64,000 bases of DNA, taken from NCBI GenBank assembly GCA_963810815.1, contig CAWEPB010000003.1, forward strand, positions 1 through 64,000. The letters run 5' to 3'. This DNA comes from CAVQWT01 sp963810815. GTDB taxonomy: Bacteria > Pseudomonadota > Gammaproteobacteria > Burkholderiales > Casimicrobiaceae. The notes under the pieces are model-generated. The model did no database searches, was not told the DNA's origin, and was given only the letters and a program-made list of their open reading frames with translations. How positions within the stretch are numbered: position 1 is the stretch's first letter; every line of letters begins with the position of its first letter. A program made the position numbers and the translations under genes. This document shows, piece by piece, positions 8,382 through 17,178 of this stretch.

Positions 8382-9236
8382 ATGCAGGGCGAAACCGCGA
8401 GCCGCACCCAGGGCGGTCGGCTGACCAAGTGGCTGGTGAGCGGCCCGCCGCTCGTCTTCCTGCTCGTCTTCTTCCTGCTGCCCGCGCTGATCATGGTCGG
8501 CGCGAGCGTCCGCTATCCGGGCGAGTACGGCGCGCTGGCGCCGCTGTTCGGCGGCCAGCCGGGCGAGGACTCCGGCCTCACTTTCGAGAACTACGCGGTC
8601 TTCTTCAGCGACTTCATCTACGCGCAGATCTTCCTCAAGAGCTTCGGCGTCGCCGCGCTGACGACGCTGATCTGCCTGGTGATGGCGTACCCGGTCGCGC
8701 TGCTGATCGCGCGCAGCCCCCGGCGGCACCGGGACCTGATGGTGCTGCTGTGCGTGCTGCCGTTCGCCAGCAACTTCCTCGTCCGCGTCTACGCGTGGAT
8801 GATCATCCTGGGCCCGTTCGACCTGCTGTTCTCGCGCTTCGCCGTGATCGTCGGCATGGTCTACGTGCACCTGCCGTTCATGATCCTGCCGCTGTACACC
8901 AACCTCGAGAAGCACGACCCGACGCTGCTCGACGCCGCGCAGGACCTGGGCGCCAATGCGTGGCAGCGGTTCTGGCGCGTCACCTTCCCGCTGTCGCTGC
9001 CGGGCATCTTCTCCGGCTCGGCGCTGGTGTTCATCCCCGTGCTGGGCATGTTCGCCATTCCCGAGATCCTGGGCGGCAAGGACGACTGGCTGGTCGGCAA
9101 CCTGATCAAGGAATCGTTCCTCGGCACCCGCGACTGGCCGTTCGGGTCGATGCTGTCGATCATGCTCACGCTCGCGGTGCTGGCGATCGCCGGCGCCGCG
9201 GCCTGGCTCGCGCGGCGGGGGGTGGCCCGTGCGTAG
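8382..9236 (+). CDS. potB: Polyamine-type ABC transporter permease PotB
   Basis: A 284-residue inner-membrane permease with about six helices and a BPD_transp_1 domain. The EAA loop that contacts the ATPase is visible as LDAAQDLGANAWQRFWRVTFPLSLPG. The N-terminus is cytoplasmic (SRTQGGRLTKWLVS), followed by the first helix (PLVFLLVFFLLPALIMVG). It overlaps the following permease gene by 8 bases, indicating translational coupling. The order potA-potB-potC-potD is that of spermidine/putrescine importers; the exact polyamine cannot be read from the sequence. Confidence 0.9.
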   Translation: MQGETASRTQGGRLTKWLVSGPPLVFLLVFFLLPALIMVGASVRYPGEYGALAPLFGGQPGEDSGLTFENYAVFFSDFIYAQIFLKSFGVAALTTLICLVMAYPVALLIARSPRRHRDLMVLLCVLPFASNFLVRVYAWMIILGPFDLLFSRFAVIVGMVYVHLPFMILPLYTNLEKHDPTLLDAAQDLGANAWQRFWRVTFPLSLPGIFSGSALVFIPVLGMFAIPEILGGKDDWLVGNLIKESFLGTRDWPFGSMLSIMLTLAVLAIAGAAAWLARRGVARA

Positions 9237-10008
9237 GTCGCCGCTGCTCTGGGTCAGCGCCATCGCGGCGTACGCGTTCCTGTACATCCCGCTGGTCGTC
9301 GTCGTCATCTTCAGCTTCAACGATTCGAAGCTCAACGCCGAGTGGGTCGGCTTCACGCTCGACTGGTACCGCAAGCTGCTGGCCAACGAAGAGATGCTCA
9401 AGGCGGCGGTGAACTCGCTGATCATCGCCTTCGCCGCGGCGGGGCTCTCGACGGTGCTGGGCACGATGGCGGGCATCGCGATGCACCGCTACCGGTCGCG
9501 GCTGCTGCCGTTCCTGACGCTGACGCCGGTGGCGATGCCCGAGATCCTGCTCGGCGTGTCGCTGCTGATCTTCTTCATCTCGACCTTCGGCGAGGAGTCG
9601 CTGTCGCTGCTGACGGTGATCGTCGCGCACACGACGTTCTGCATCGGCTTCGTCGCGATCATCGTCCGCGCCCGGCTCTCCGGCATGGACGAGTCGATCT
9701 TCGAGGCGGCGCGCGACCTCGGCGCGACGCCGTGGCAGTCGTTCCGGCTGGTGACGCTGCCGCTGATCATGCCTGGCGTGATCGCCGGCACGCTGATGGC
9801 GTTCACGCTGTCGATCGACGATTTCGTCATCACCTTCTTCACCGCGGGCGCCGGCGTGCCGACGCTGCCGCTGACCATCTACACGATGATCAAGATCGCG
9901 GTGACGCCCGAGGTCAACGCGCTGTCGACGCTGCTGATGCTGCTGACGCTGACCATGATCGTCGTCGCCGGGCGCGTCGCGCCGGACGCGCTGCGGGGCA
10001 AGGGCTGA
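9229..10008 (+). CDS. potC: Polyamine-type ABC transporter permease PotC
   Basis: A 259-residue second permease of the importer, with a GTG start that overlaps the end of potB. Six helices are predicted, beginning SAIAAYAFLYIPLVVVVIFSF. The EAA loop is FEAARDLGATPWQSFRLVTLPLIMPG, close to the PotC/PotI consensus. The segment STFGEESLSLLTVIVAHTTF in the middle is typical of this subfamily. It pairs with PotB to make the channel. Confidence 0.9.
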   Translation: MRRSPLLWVSAIAAYAFLYIPLVVVVIFSFNDSKLNAEWVGFTLDWYRKLLANEEMLKAAVNSLIIAFAAAGLSTVLGTMAGIAMHRYRSRLLPFLTLTPVAMPEILLGVSLLIFFISTFGEESLSLLTVIVAHTTFCIGFVAIIVRARLSGMDESIFEAARDLGATPWQSFRLVTLPLIMPGVIAGTLMAFTLSIDDFVITFFTAGAGVPTLPLTIYTMIKIAVTPEVNALSTLLMLLTLTMIVVAGRVAPDALRGKG

Positions 10009-10030
10009 GGCCGGCGCGTCGAGCGGGCTC

Positions 10031-10112
10031 GAGGGCAAAGGCAAGATCAAGGGCAGAGGCAAGATCAAGGGCAACGCTTGACGCAAGGGACGCGAAGGCG
10101 CGAAGGCGCGAA
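10031..10112. repeat. Purine-rich direct repeats between potC and potD
   Basis: Two exact copies of a 16-base unit (GGCAAGATCAAGGGCA) start at 10040 and 10058, an 18-base period. They are followed by GACGCAAGG, GACGCGAAGG, CGCGAAGG and CGCGAAGAGG between about 10080 and 10112. The stretch has a strong purine bias on the plus strand and interrupts an otherwise compact operon. No gene is visible in it. Confidence 0.6.
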
Positions 10113-10173
10113 GAGGTTCTATGATTTCCGTGGCCATCGCAACGGGCGTGGCAGGCGGCACGAATGCAAAGAC

Positions 10174-11361
10174 ATGACGGCACCAACCGAAACCCTCCGA
10201 GGCATTAGCGTCCCTGGCGTCCTTCGCGGCCTGGGTCGTTCCTGCCGCTGGTCGTTCCTGGCATTGGCGCTGGCCGTACTGGCGCTGGCGGGCTGCACGC
10301 CGAAGACCGACGCGGAGAAGGCCGAGGCGGCGGAGAAGAAGGCCGCCGCGGGCGACGTGCCGGAACTGCACCTGTACAACTGGAACAACTACCTCGCCGA
10401 GGAGACGGCCAAGCGGTTCGAGGAGTCGTGCAAGTGCAAGCTGGTGCAGGACTACTACTCGGACAACGAGGAGCTGCTGGCGAAGCTCGCGGCCGGGGCG
10501 ACCGGCTACGACATCCTGGTCCCGACCGGGAACGCGGTCGAGACGCTGATCGCGCAGGGGGCGTTGCGCGAGCTCGACAAGTCGAAGATCAAGGGCATGG
10601 AGAACCTCAAGCCCGAGTTCCTCGACCTGTTCTTCGACAAGGGCAACCGCTACTCCGTCCCCTACGCCTACTCGGTCACGCTGATCGGCTACAACGAGCA
10701 GAAGCTGAAGGAACTGGGGCTGCCGACCGACTCCTGGGCGCTGATCTTCGAGCCGCGCTACCTCGAGCAGCTGAAGGGCAAGGTGACGGTGCTCGACAGC
10801 CAGCGCGAGCTCTTCGCCGCCGCGCTGATCTATCTCGGTCATTCCGCCAACGAAACGGACCCCGTCAAGCTGAAGGAGGCGCGCGACCTGATCCTGCGCG
10901 CCAAGCCGTACTGGGCGGCGTTCAACGCCTCGTCGTACATCAAGGAGCTGACGATCGGCAACATCTGGGTCGCGCACGGGTACTCGAACGACATGTTCCA
11001 GGCCGCCGCCGACGCGAAGAAGGCCAATCGCCCGTTCACGATCGCGTCGACGACGCCGAAGGAAGGCGCGGTGCTCGCCGTCGACAGCATGGTGCTGCAC
11101 AAGAGCGGCCCGGCGCCCGACCTCGCCTACCAGTTCATCAACTTCATGCTCGACGGCAAGAACTCCGCGGAGCTGTCGAACATGATCGGCTCGGGCAATC
11201 CCAATGCCGCGGCGATGGCGACCATCGACGACGACGTGAAGAACAACCGGGCGGTGTTCCCGGACGCCGAGGGCATGAAGAAGCTGCAGATGCTGAAGGA
11301 CTACGACCGCAAGGAGCGCCGGCTCCTCAACCGGCTCTGGACCGAGATCAAGGTCCGCTGA
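10174..11361 (+). CDS. potD: Polyamine-type ABC transporter periplasmic binding lipoprotein
   Basis: A 395-residue solute-binding protein of the PotD/PotF family. The ATG at 10174 is followed by a ~35-residue signal with a lipobox (LALAGC), so it should be a lipoprotein anchored on the periplasmic side, unlike soluble E. coli PotD. The mature part starts with the family hallmark ELHLYNWNNYLAEE, and SVPYAYSVTLIGYN and NIWVAHGYSNDMFQA line the ligand cleft. A Lys/Glu/Ala-rich spacer (TDAEKAEAAEKKAAAGD) links lipid and domain. A 165-bp repeat-bearing gap separates it from potC; otherwise it belongs to the same operon. Confidence 0.88.
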   Translation: MTAPTETLRGISVPGVLRGLGRSCRWSFLALALAVLALAGCTPKTDAEKAEAAEKKAAAGDVPELHLYNWNNYLAEETAKRFEESCKCKLVQDYYSDNEELLAKLAAGATGYDILVPTGNAVETLIAQGALRELDKSKIKGMENLKPEFLDLFFDKGNRYSVPYAYSVTLIGYNEQKLKELGLPTDSWALIFEPRYLEQLKGKVTVLDSQRELFAAALIYLGHSANETDPVKLKEARDLILRAKPYWAAFNASSYIKELTIGNIWVAHGYSNDMFQAAADAKKANRPFTIASTTPKEGAVLAVDSMVLHKSGPAPDLAYQFINFMLDGKNSAELSNMIGSGNPNAAAMATIDDDVKNNRAVFPDAEGMKKLQMLKDYDRKERRLLNRLWTEIKVR

Positions 11362-11392
11362 CGTCCTCCGGGCGCGCGTCCGCCTGCCTCCG

Positions 11393-12007
11393 ATGAGCCA
11401 CGCCACGATCCGGGTCGAGCGACTCGCGCCGTCCCGCCGCGACGACTTCCTCGCCTTCTTCGACCACGAGCGCGGGCCGGCCTTCGCCGACAACCCCGAG
11501 TGGGCGCGCTGCTACTGCCACTATTACCAGGTGCCGAAGTCGATGCCGTGGAAGGAATTCACGGCGCAGCAGAACCGGGTCGCGATGGCCGCGCGCATCG
11601 ACGCCGGCGAGGCGGAGGGCTTTCTCGCCTACGCGGGCGACGAGGTCGTCGGCTGGCTCAACGCGCAGCCCTACGCCAAGCTGCCGCACTGCCTCGCCCG
11701 GCTGGGCGTCGAGCCGCTGCCGCTGCCCGTGCCGCCGCACGAGGCGGCCGCGATCGTCTGCTTCGTCGTCGCCCCGGCGTGGCGCCGCCGCGGCGTCGCC
11801 CGCGCGCTGCTCGACGGCGCGCTGGCGTCGTTCGACGCCCGCGGCGTCACCGTCGTCGACGCGTTTCCGTTCCGGACCGAGGGCAGCGACGACGCCACCG
11901 ACCACTATCACGGCCCGTTGTCGCTGTTCACCGCGGCGGGATTCGTGCCGCTGGGCGCGACCGAGGACCTGACGATCGTGCGCCGGGTCTGCGCGCCGGC
12001 GGGCTGA
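11393..12007 (+). CDS. GNAT family N-acetyltransferase
   Basis: A 204-residue protein with a GNAT fold. The acetyl-CoA-binding motif A is clear in IVCFVVAPAWRRRGVARALL (~residues 119-138), where RRRGVA is the pyrophosphate loop. The N-terminal region (FFDHERGPAFADNPEWARCY) is typical of a subgroup with a conserved YCHYY-like segment. The substrate is unknown. It follows potD by 31 bases and could be read with it. Confidence 0.8.
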   Translation: MSHATIRVERLAPSRRDDFLAFFDHERGPAFADNPEWARCYCHYYQVPKSMPWKEFTAQQNRVAMAARIDAGEAEGFLAYAGDEVVGWLNAQPYAKLPHCLARLGVEPLPLPVPPHEAAAIVCFVVAPAWRRRGVARALLDGALASFDARGVTVVDAFPFRTEGSDDATDHYHGPLSLFTAAGFVPLGATEDLTIVRRVCAPAG

Positions 12008-12024
12008 CGGCGATCGCCCCCCCG

Positions 12025-13125
12025 GTGTCCCGCCACCGCCCCCGCACGCTGCTGCCGCATTTCTTCGCGCTGGTCTGCGCGCTGGCGCTCGCCTACGCGA
12101 GCCTGCAGCCGTTCGCACCCTGGATCGCGCCGTCGCCGGACAGCCCCTTCTTCATCGTCGCGCCGTGGCCGCCGCGCTGGACCCGCTTCGACCTCGCGGC
12201 CAACGTCCTCTCCTACCTGCCCTTCGGCTTCTTCGTGGCGCTGATGCCCCGGCGGCGGCCCCCGGGCGCGCGGCTGTCGGTGGCGGTGGCGGCCGGCGCC
12301 GCGCTGTCGTTCACGCTCGAGACGCTGCAGATGTTCGTCCCGCCGCGCGACGCGAACCTGATCGACCTCATCGCCAACACCGCCGGTGCGGCCCTGGGCG
12401 GCCTCGCCGCGCTGGCGTTCGTCGGCAATTCGCGCGCGCGCCGCGCGCTGGCGACGTGGCGCGCGCACACCTTCGTCCCCGGCGCCGTCGGCGACGTCGG
12501 GCTCGCGCTCATCGCCGTGTGGTTCGTCGCCCAGGTCAATCCGGGCATCCCGCTGTTCGCGACGATGTACGACCCGGCGCCGACGGTGGGGCTGGCGGCG
12601 CCGGCGCTCGCCGCCAGCCCCGACCTCGCCGCGACGCTGGTCGAGGCGACGCACAGCGCGTTCCAGTTGCTGGGCGTCGGCCTGGTGCTCGCGGTGCTGC
12701 TGCGCGACCGCCGCTACGTGGGCGGCGCGGTGTTCGTCCTCATCGGCGCGGCGCTGGTGGTGAAGGGCATCGCGGCGACGCTGCTGCTGAAGCCCGCCGC
12801 CTGGGAAGGCTGGCTGTCGCCCGGCGTGTCGACCGGGGTCGGCGCCGGCGCGCTGGTGCTGACGGCGGCGATCTGGCTGCCGCGACCGATGCAGGTGGCG
12901 CTGGCCGCCATCGCGCTGCTGTCGTCGCTGCTGGTGATGCTGCTGGTGCCGGACCTGGTGCTCGCGCGCGCCCCGTTGACGCTGTTCAACTGGAGCTACG
13001 GCCACCTGCTCAACTTCAACGGCCTGACGCGCTCGATCCTGCTCGTCTGGCCCATCGCCGCCTCGCTGTGGCTGTTCGCGCTGGCCGGGCACCCGGGCTG
13101 GGGCCAGGGGCACGGTCGGCTATAA
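12025..13125 (+). CDS. VanZ-like multi-pass membrane protein
   Basis: A 366-residue membrane protein with about nine to ten helices. The first ~140 residues match the VanZ-like family: LLPHFFALVCALALAYASLQ, then a DLAANVLSYLPFGFFVAL helix and an ETLQMFVPPRDANLIDLIANT segment with conserved Glu/Gln/Asp. The C-terminal half is additional helices. I chose the GTG at 12025 (VSRHRPRTLL), 17 bases after the acetyltransferase stop; no ATG is available. VanZ-family function outside glycopeptide resistance is poorly defined. The last codons overlap a TATAAT promoter for the next gene. Confidence 0.75.
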   Translation: MSRHRPRTLLPHFFALVCALALAYASLQPFAPWIAPSPDSPFFIVAPWPPRWTRFDLAANVLSYLPFGFFVALMPRRRPPGARLSVAVAAGAALSFTLETLQMFVPPRDANLIDLIANTAGAALGGLAALAFVGNSRARRALATWRAHTFVPGAVGDVGLALIAVWFVAQVNPGIPLFATMYDPAPTVGLAAPALAASPDLAATLVEATHSAFQLLGVGLVLAVLLRDRRYVGGAVFVLIGAALVVKGIAATLLLKPAAWEGWLSPGVSTGVGAGALVLTAAIWLPRPMQVALAAIALLSSLLVMLLVPDLVLARAPLTLFNWSYGHLLNFNGLTRSILLVWPIAASLWLFALAGHPGWGQGHGRL

Positions 13126-13126
13126 T
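13121..13126 (+). promoter_or_regulatory. Consensus -10 box ahead of the ferredoxin operon
   Basis: A perfect TATAAT overlaps the stop codon of the VanZ-like gene, 33 bases before the ferredoxin start codon. No clear -35 is seen. It probably drives the overlapping gene set up to 17130. Confidence 0.5.
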
Positions 13127-13159
13127 CGCCGCCCGTCCACCCGGTCGCCGGACCCGCCG

Positions 13160-13468
13160 ATGAGCTACTACCAGCGCCACGTCTTCTTCTGCTGCAACCG
13201 GCGCGAGCAGCCGGAAGCCTGCTGTGCCGACCACGGCGCCGACGACCTCCACAAGTACGCCAAGCAGCGCGTCAAGGAACTCGGCCTGTCCGGCCAGGGC
13301 AAGGTGCGGATGAACCGCGCCGGCTGCCTCGACCGCTGCGAGGAAGGCCCGGTCCTGGTCGTCTACCCCGAGGCGGTCTGGTACACCTACGTCGACAAGA
13401 GCGACATCGACGAGATCATCGACCGGCACGTCGTCGGCGGCGAGGTCGTCGAGAGGCTGAAGATTTGA
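13160..13468 (+). CDS. Thioredoxin-like [2Fe-2S] ferredoxin
   Basis: A 102-residue protein of the thioredoxin-fold (Shethna/NuoE-like) 2Fe-2S ferredoxin family. The cluster ligands are likely among the Cys in VFFCCNRREQPEACC and the pair in NRAGCLDRCEEGP (CxxxC), which is the family signature. Length and the ending VVGGEVVERLKI are normal. Its partner is unknown. The stop overlaps the TTG start of the hydrolase gene (TTGA), a common pairing in Betaproteobacteria. Confidence 0.85.
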   Translation: MSYYQRHVFFCCNRREQPEACCADHGADDLHKYAKQRVKELGLSGQGKVRMNRAGCLDRCEEGPVLVVYPEAVWYTYVDKSDIDEIIDRHVVGGEVVERLKI

Positions 13469-14105
13469 CGCCGAAGACCTCCGAGCGCTACACGATCCCC
13501 GGCCCGGCCGGCGCCCTCGAGGTCGTGCTCAACCTGCCGCCGTCGCCGCCGCGCGGCATCGCGCTGGTCGCGCATCCGCATCCGCTGCAGGGCGGGACGC
13601 TCGACAACAAGGTCGCGCAGACGCTGGCGAAGACGTTCTTCGCGCTGGGCTACGCCGCGGTCCGCTTCAACTTCCGCGGCGCGGGCGCCTCGGCGGGCAC
13701 GTTCGACGAGGGCCGCGGCGAGACCGACGACGCGCTGGCTGCCCTCGCCCACGCCCGGTCGCGCCTCGCGCACGGCGCCGCACTGCCGGTCGCGCTGGCC
13801 GGCTTCTCGTTCGGCTCGTTCGTGCAGACGCGCGTGCGCGAAGCGGTCGACGCCGAGCGGCTGGTGCTCGTCGGCCCGGCGGTGAACCGGTTCGCGGTCG
13901 CCGCGGTTCCCGCCGACACCATCGTGATCCACGGCGAGCAGGACGACGTCGTCCCGCTGTCCGACGTGCTCGCCTGGGCCCGGCCGCAGGAGCTGCCGGT
14001 GGTCGTCTTTCCCGGCTGCGGCCACTTCTTCCACGGCCGGCTGCCCCGGCTGCAGCAGGCCATCGCCGGGTCCTGGCACGGCCCCGCGCCGGTGATCCCC
14101 GGCGC

Positions 14106-14109
<4 letters not shown>
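13465..14109 (+). CDS. Alpha/beta-fold hydrolase
   Basis: A 214-residue cytoplasmic hydrolase. Family features visible: VAHPHPLQGGTLDNKV after strand 3 (oxyanion region), the nucleophile elbow GFSFGS (Ser ~117), Asp in HGEQDDVVP and a catalytic His in GCGHFFHG. The HPHPLQGG motif marks the esterase subgroup often annotated as CocE/NonD-like. The TTG start overlaps the ferredoxin stop and the stop overlaps the next ATG, so the three genes are translationally coupled. Substrate unknown. Confidence 0.82.
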
Positions 14110-15119
<1,010 letters not shown>

Positions 15120-15139
15120 GCCACGGACGGGACCCCGCC

Positions 15140-15925
15140 ATGAACGCCCGCCACCTCCGCCTGCCCGAGCTCTCGCTGCGCTTCCTTCCCGTCTGGCGGC
15201 GCAACCTGCTGGTGTGGAAGAAGCTCGCGATCGCCAGCGTGCTCGGCAACATCGCCGACCCGCTGCTGTACATGGTCGCGCTGGGTTACGGCATCGGCGC
15301 CTTCATCGGCGAGGTCGGCGGCATGCCGTACATCGCGTTCATCGGCACCGGCATGGTCTGCCAGAGCGCGATGTTCACGTCGAGCTTCGAGGCGATGTAC
15401 TCGGCGTTCTCGCGGATGCACATGCAGCGGACCTGGGAGGCGATCGTCAACGCGCCGATCGCGCTGGACGACGTCGTCGTCGCCGAATGGGTGTGGGCGG
15501 CGTCGAAGGCGGTCATCTCCACCGCGGCGATCCTGCTGGTGCTGATGGCGCTGGGCTACGGCCGCACCCCGCTGGCGCTGTGGGTGCTGCCGGTCGGCTT
15601 CCTCGTCGGGCTGACCTTCGGCGCGTTCGGCCTGGTGATGAACGCGCTCGCCCCGGGCTACGACTTCTTCACCTACTTCTTCACGCTGGTGCTGACCCCG
15701 ATGCTCCTCCTGTCCGGCGTCTTCTTCCCGGTCGCGCAGATGCCCGCGGCGCTGCAGGCCGCCGCCGGCGTGCTGCCGCTGAAGCACGCCATCGATCTCG
15801 CGCGCCCGCTGATGATGGGGCAGGTCCCGGCGGGCATCGCGCTGCACGTCGCCGTGCTGCTGGCGTACGCGACCGTCGCCTTCCAGATCGCGCTGGTGCT
15901 CACGCGCCGGCGGCTCGCCCGATGA
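15140..15925 (+). CDS. NodJ-type ABC-2 transporter permease
   Basis: A 261-residue ABC-2 family permease with six helices, the membrane partner of the NodI-type ATPase upstream. Typical family segments are FLPVWRRNLLVWKKLAIASV near the N-terminus, FIGTGMVCQSAMFTSSFEAMY and the helix pair around FFPVAQMPAALQAAAGVLPLKHAIDLAR. Length matches NodJ. Its stop codon overlaps the ATG of the methyltransferase gene (ATGA). Confidence 0.87.
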   Translation: MNARHLRLPELSLRFLPVWRRNLLVWKKLAIASVLGNIADPLLYMVALGYGIGAFIGEVGGMPYIAFIGTGMVCQSAMFTSSFEAMYSAFSRMHMQRTWEAIVNAPIALDDVVVAEWVWAASKAVISTAAILLVLMALGYGRTPLALWVLPVGFLVGLTFGAFGLVMNALAPGYDFFTYFFTLVLTPMLLLSGVFFPVAQMPAALQAAAGVLPLKHAIDLARPLMMGQVPAGIALHVAVLLAYATVAFQIALVLTRRRLAR

Positions 15926-17130
15926 CCCGCGTCGCGCACGCCAGGCGCCCCGCCGGACCGGCGGACCTCGCGGCGACGCAGTCGTTCTTCGCGCCGTGCC
16001 CGCGCGGGCTCGAGGCGCCGCTGGCCGCCGAGCTGACCGCGCTGGGGGCGTCCTACATCGGTCCCGTCGACGGCGGCGTCGCCTTCGCCGGCGGGCTCGA
16101 CCTGGCGTACCGGGTCAACCTCGAGTCGCGGCTCGCAAGCCGCGTGCTGTGGCGGGTCGCGCACGGCGGCTACCGCAACGAGGACGACCTCTACGCGCTG
16201 GTGCAGCGCCAGGACTGGCCGCGGCACTTCCGCAACGACCGCACCATCCGCGTCGACGTCGCCGCGACCCGCTCGCCGCTGACCAGCCTGGAATTCGCCA
16301 CGCTGAAGATCAAGGACGCCGTCTGCGACCGCTTCCGCGCCGACACCGGCACGCGCCCGTCGGTCGACAAGGAGCACGCCGACGTGCGCATCCACGCCTA
16401 CCTGACCGAGCGCGAGGCGACGCTCTACCTCGACACCTCGGGCGAGCCGCTGTTCAAGCGCGGCTGGCGGCGCGACGCCGACGCCGCGCCGCTGCGCGAG
16501 AATCTCGCGGCGGGAATCCTGGCCCTCGCCGGCTGGTCGCCCGGGACCCCGCTGCTGGACCCGATGTGCGGCGGCGGCACGATCCCGATCGAGGCGGCGC
16601 TGATCGCCGCCGACATCGCCCCCGGCCTGCACCGCAGCTTCGGGTTCCAGAAACTCTCCTGGTTCGACGGGCCCGCGTGGCAGCGGCTGAAGCAGAAGGC
16701 GCGCGACCGCGCGCGGCCCGCCCCGGCCACCCCGTCGATCTTCGCCAGCGACGTCGACCCGCACGCCGTCGCGAATGCCCGGTCGAACGCCGCGGCGGCC
16801 GGCGTCGAAGGCTGGATCGAGTTCGGCGTCGCCGATGCGATGACGCGGCCGGCCCCGGGCCCGGCGGGCCTCCTCGTCGCCAATCCGCCGTACGGCGTCC
16901 GGCTGGAGAGCGACGACGCGTTGGCGGCCATGTACCCGCGGCTGGGCGACGCGCTCAAGGCGCGCTTCGCCGGCTGGACGGCGAGCTTTCTCACCGGCGA
17001 CCTGCGGCTCGCCAAGCTGATCGGACTGAAGCCGTCGCGGCGCACGCCGCTGTGGAACGGCGCGATCGAGTGCCGGCTGTTCCGCTTCGACATCGTCGCC
17101 GGCCGGCCCGGGCGCGATCCGCGCCCGTAA
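15922..17130 (+). CDS. THUMP-domain class I rRNA methyltransferase (RlmL-type)
   Basis: A 402-residue protein similar to the N-terminal (m2G-forming) half of E. coli RlmL/YcbY, without the RlmK half. It starts FFAPCPRGLEAPLAAELTAL. A THUMP domain lies at ~60-170 (ending VRIHAYLTEREATLYLDTSG), then the Rossmann methyltransferase with the SAM loop LLDPMCGGGTIPIEAALIAA and the catalytic NPPYG motif at ~325. It probably methylates 23S rRNA guanine, though an exact site cannot be read. A shared stop/start links it to the ABC genes. It converges on the mtr operon and ends 20 bases before that operon's terminator. Confidence 0.88.
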   Translation: MTRVAHARRPAGPADLAATQSFFAPCPRGLEAPLAAELTALGASYIGPVDGGVAFAGGLDLAYRVNLESRLASRVLWRVAHGGYRNEDDLYALVQRQDWPRHFRNDRTIRVDVAATRSPLTSLEFATLKIKDAVCDRFRADTGTRPSVDKEHADVRIHAYLTEREATLYLDTSGEPLFKRGWRRDADAAPLRENLAAGILALAGWSPGTPLLDPMCGGGTIPIEAALIAADIAPGLHRSFGFQKLSWFDGPAWQRLKQKARDRARPAPATPSIFASDVDPHAVANARSNAAAAGVEGWIEFGVADAMTRPAPGPAGLLVANPPYGVRLESDDALAAMYPRLGDALKARFAGWTASFLTGDLRLAKLIGLKPSRRTPLWNGAIECRLFRFDIVAGRPGRDPRP

Positions 17131-17131
17131 T

Positions 17132-17157
17132 GAAAAAGAACCCCGCCGAAGCGGGGC
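17132..17157 (-). terminator. Rho-independent terminator of the mtrA-mtrB operon
   Basis: On the minus strand CCCCGC-TTCG-GCGGGG (6-bp stem with a stable UUCG tetraloop, extendable by flanking pairs) is followed by TTCTTTTT. It sits just after the mtrB stop codon and just after the convergent methyltransferase gene. The T-tract serves the minus strand. Confidence 0.85.
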
Positions 17158-17178
17158 TCGATGTGACGCAACCGCGGA

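Noticed and set aside
9166..11493. A 775-codon open frame on the minus strand across potC, potD and the acetyltransferase gene.
   Set aside because: Its peptide is Arg/Gly/His/Gln-rich and low in structure, as expected for the antisense frame of GC-rich genes; the plus-strand genes have clear family motifs.
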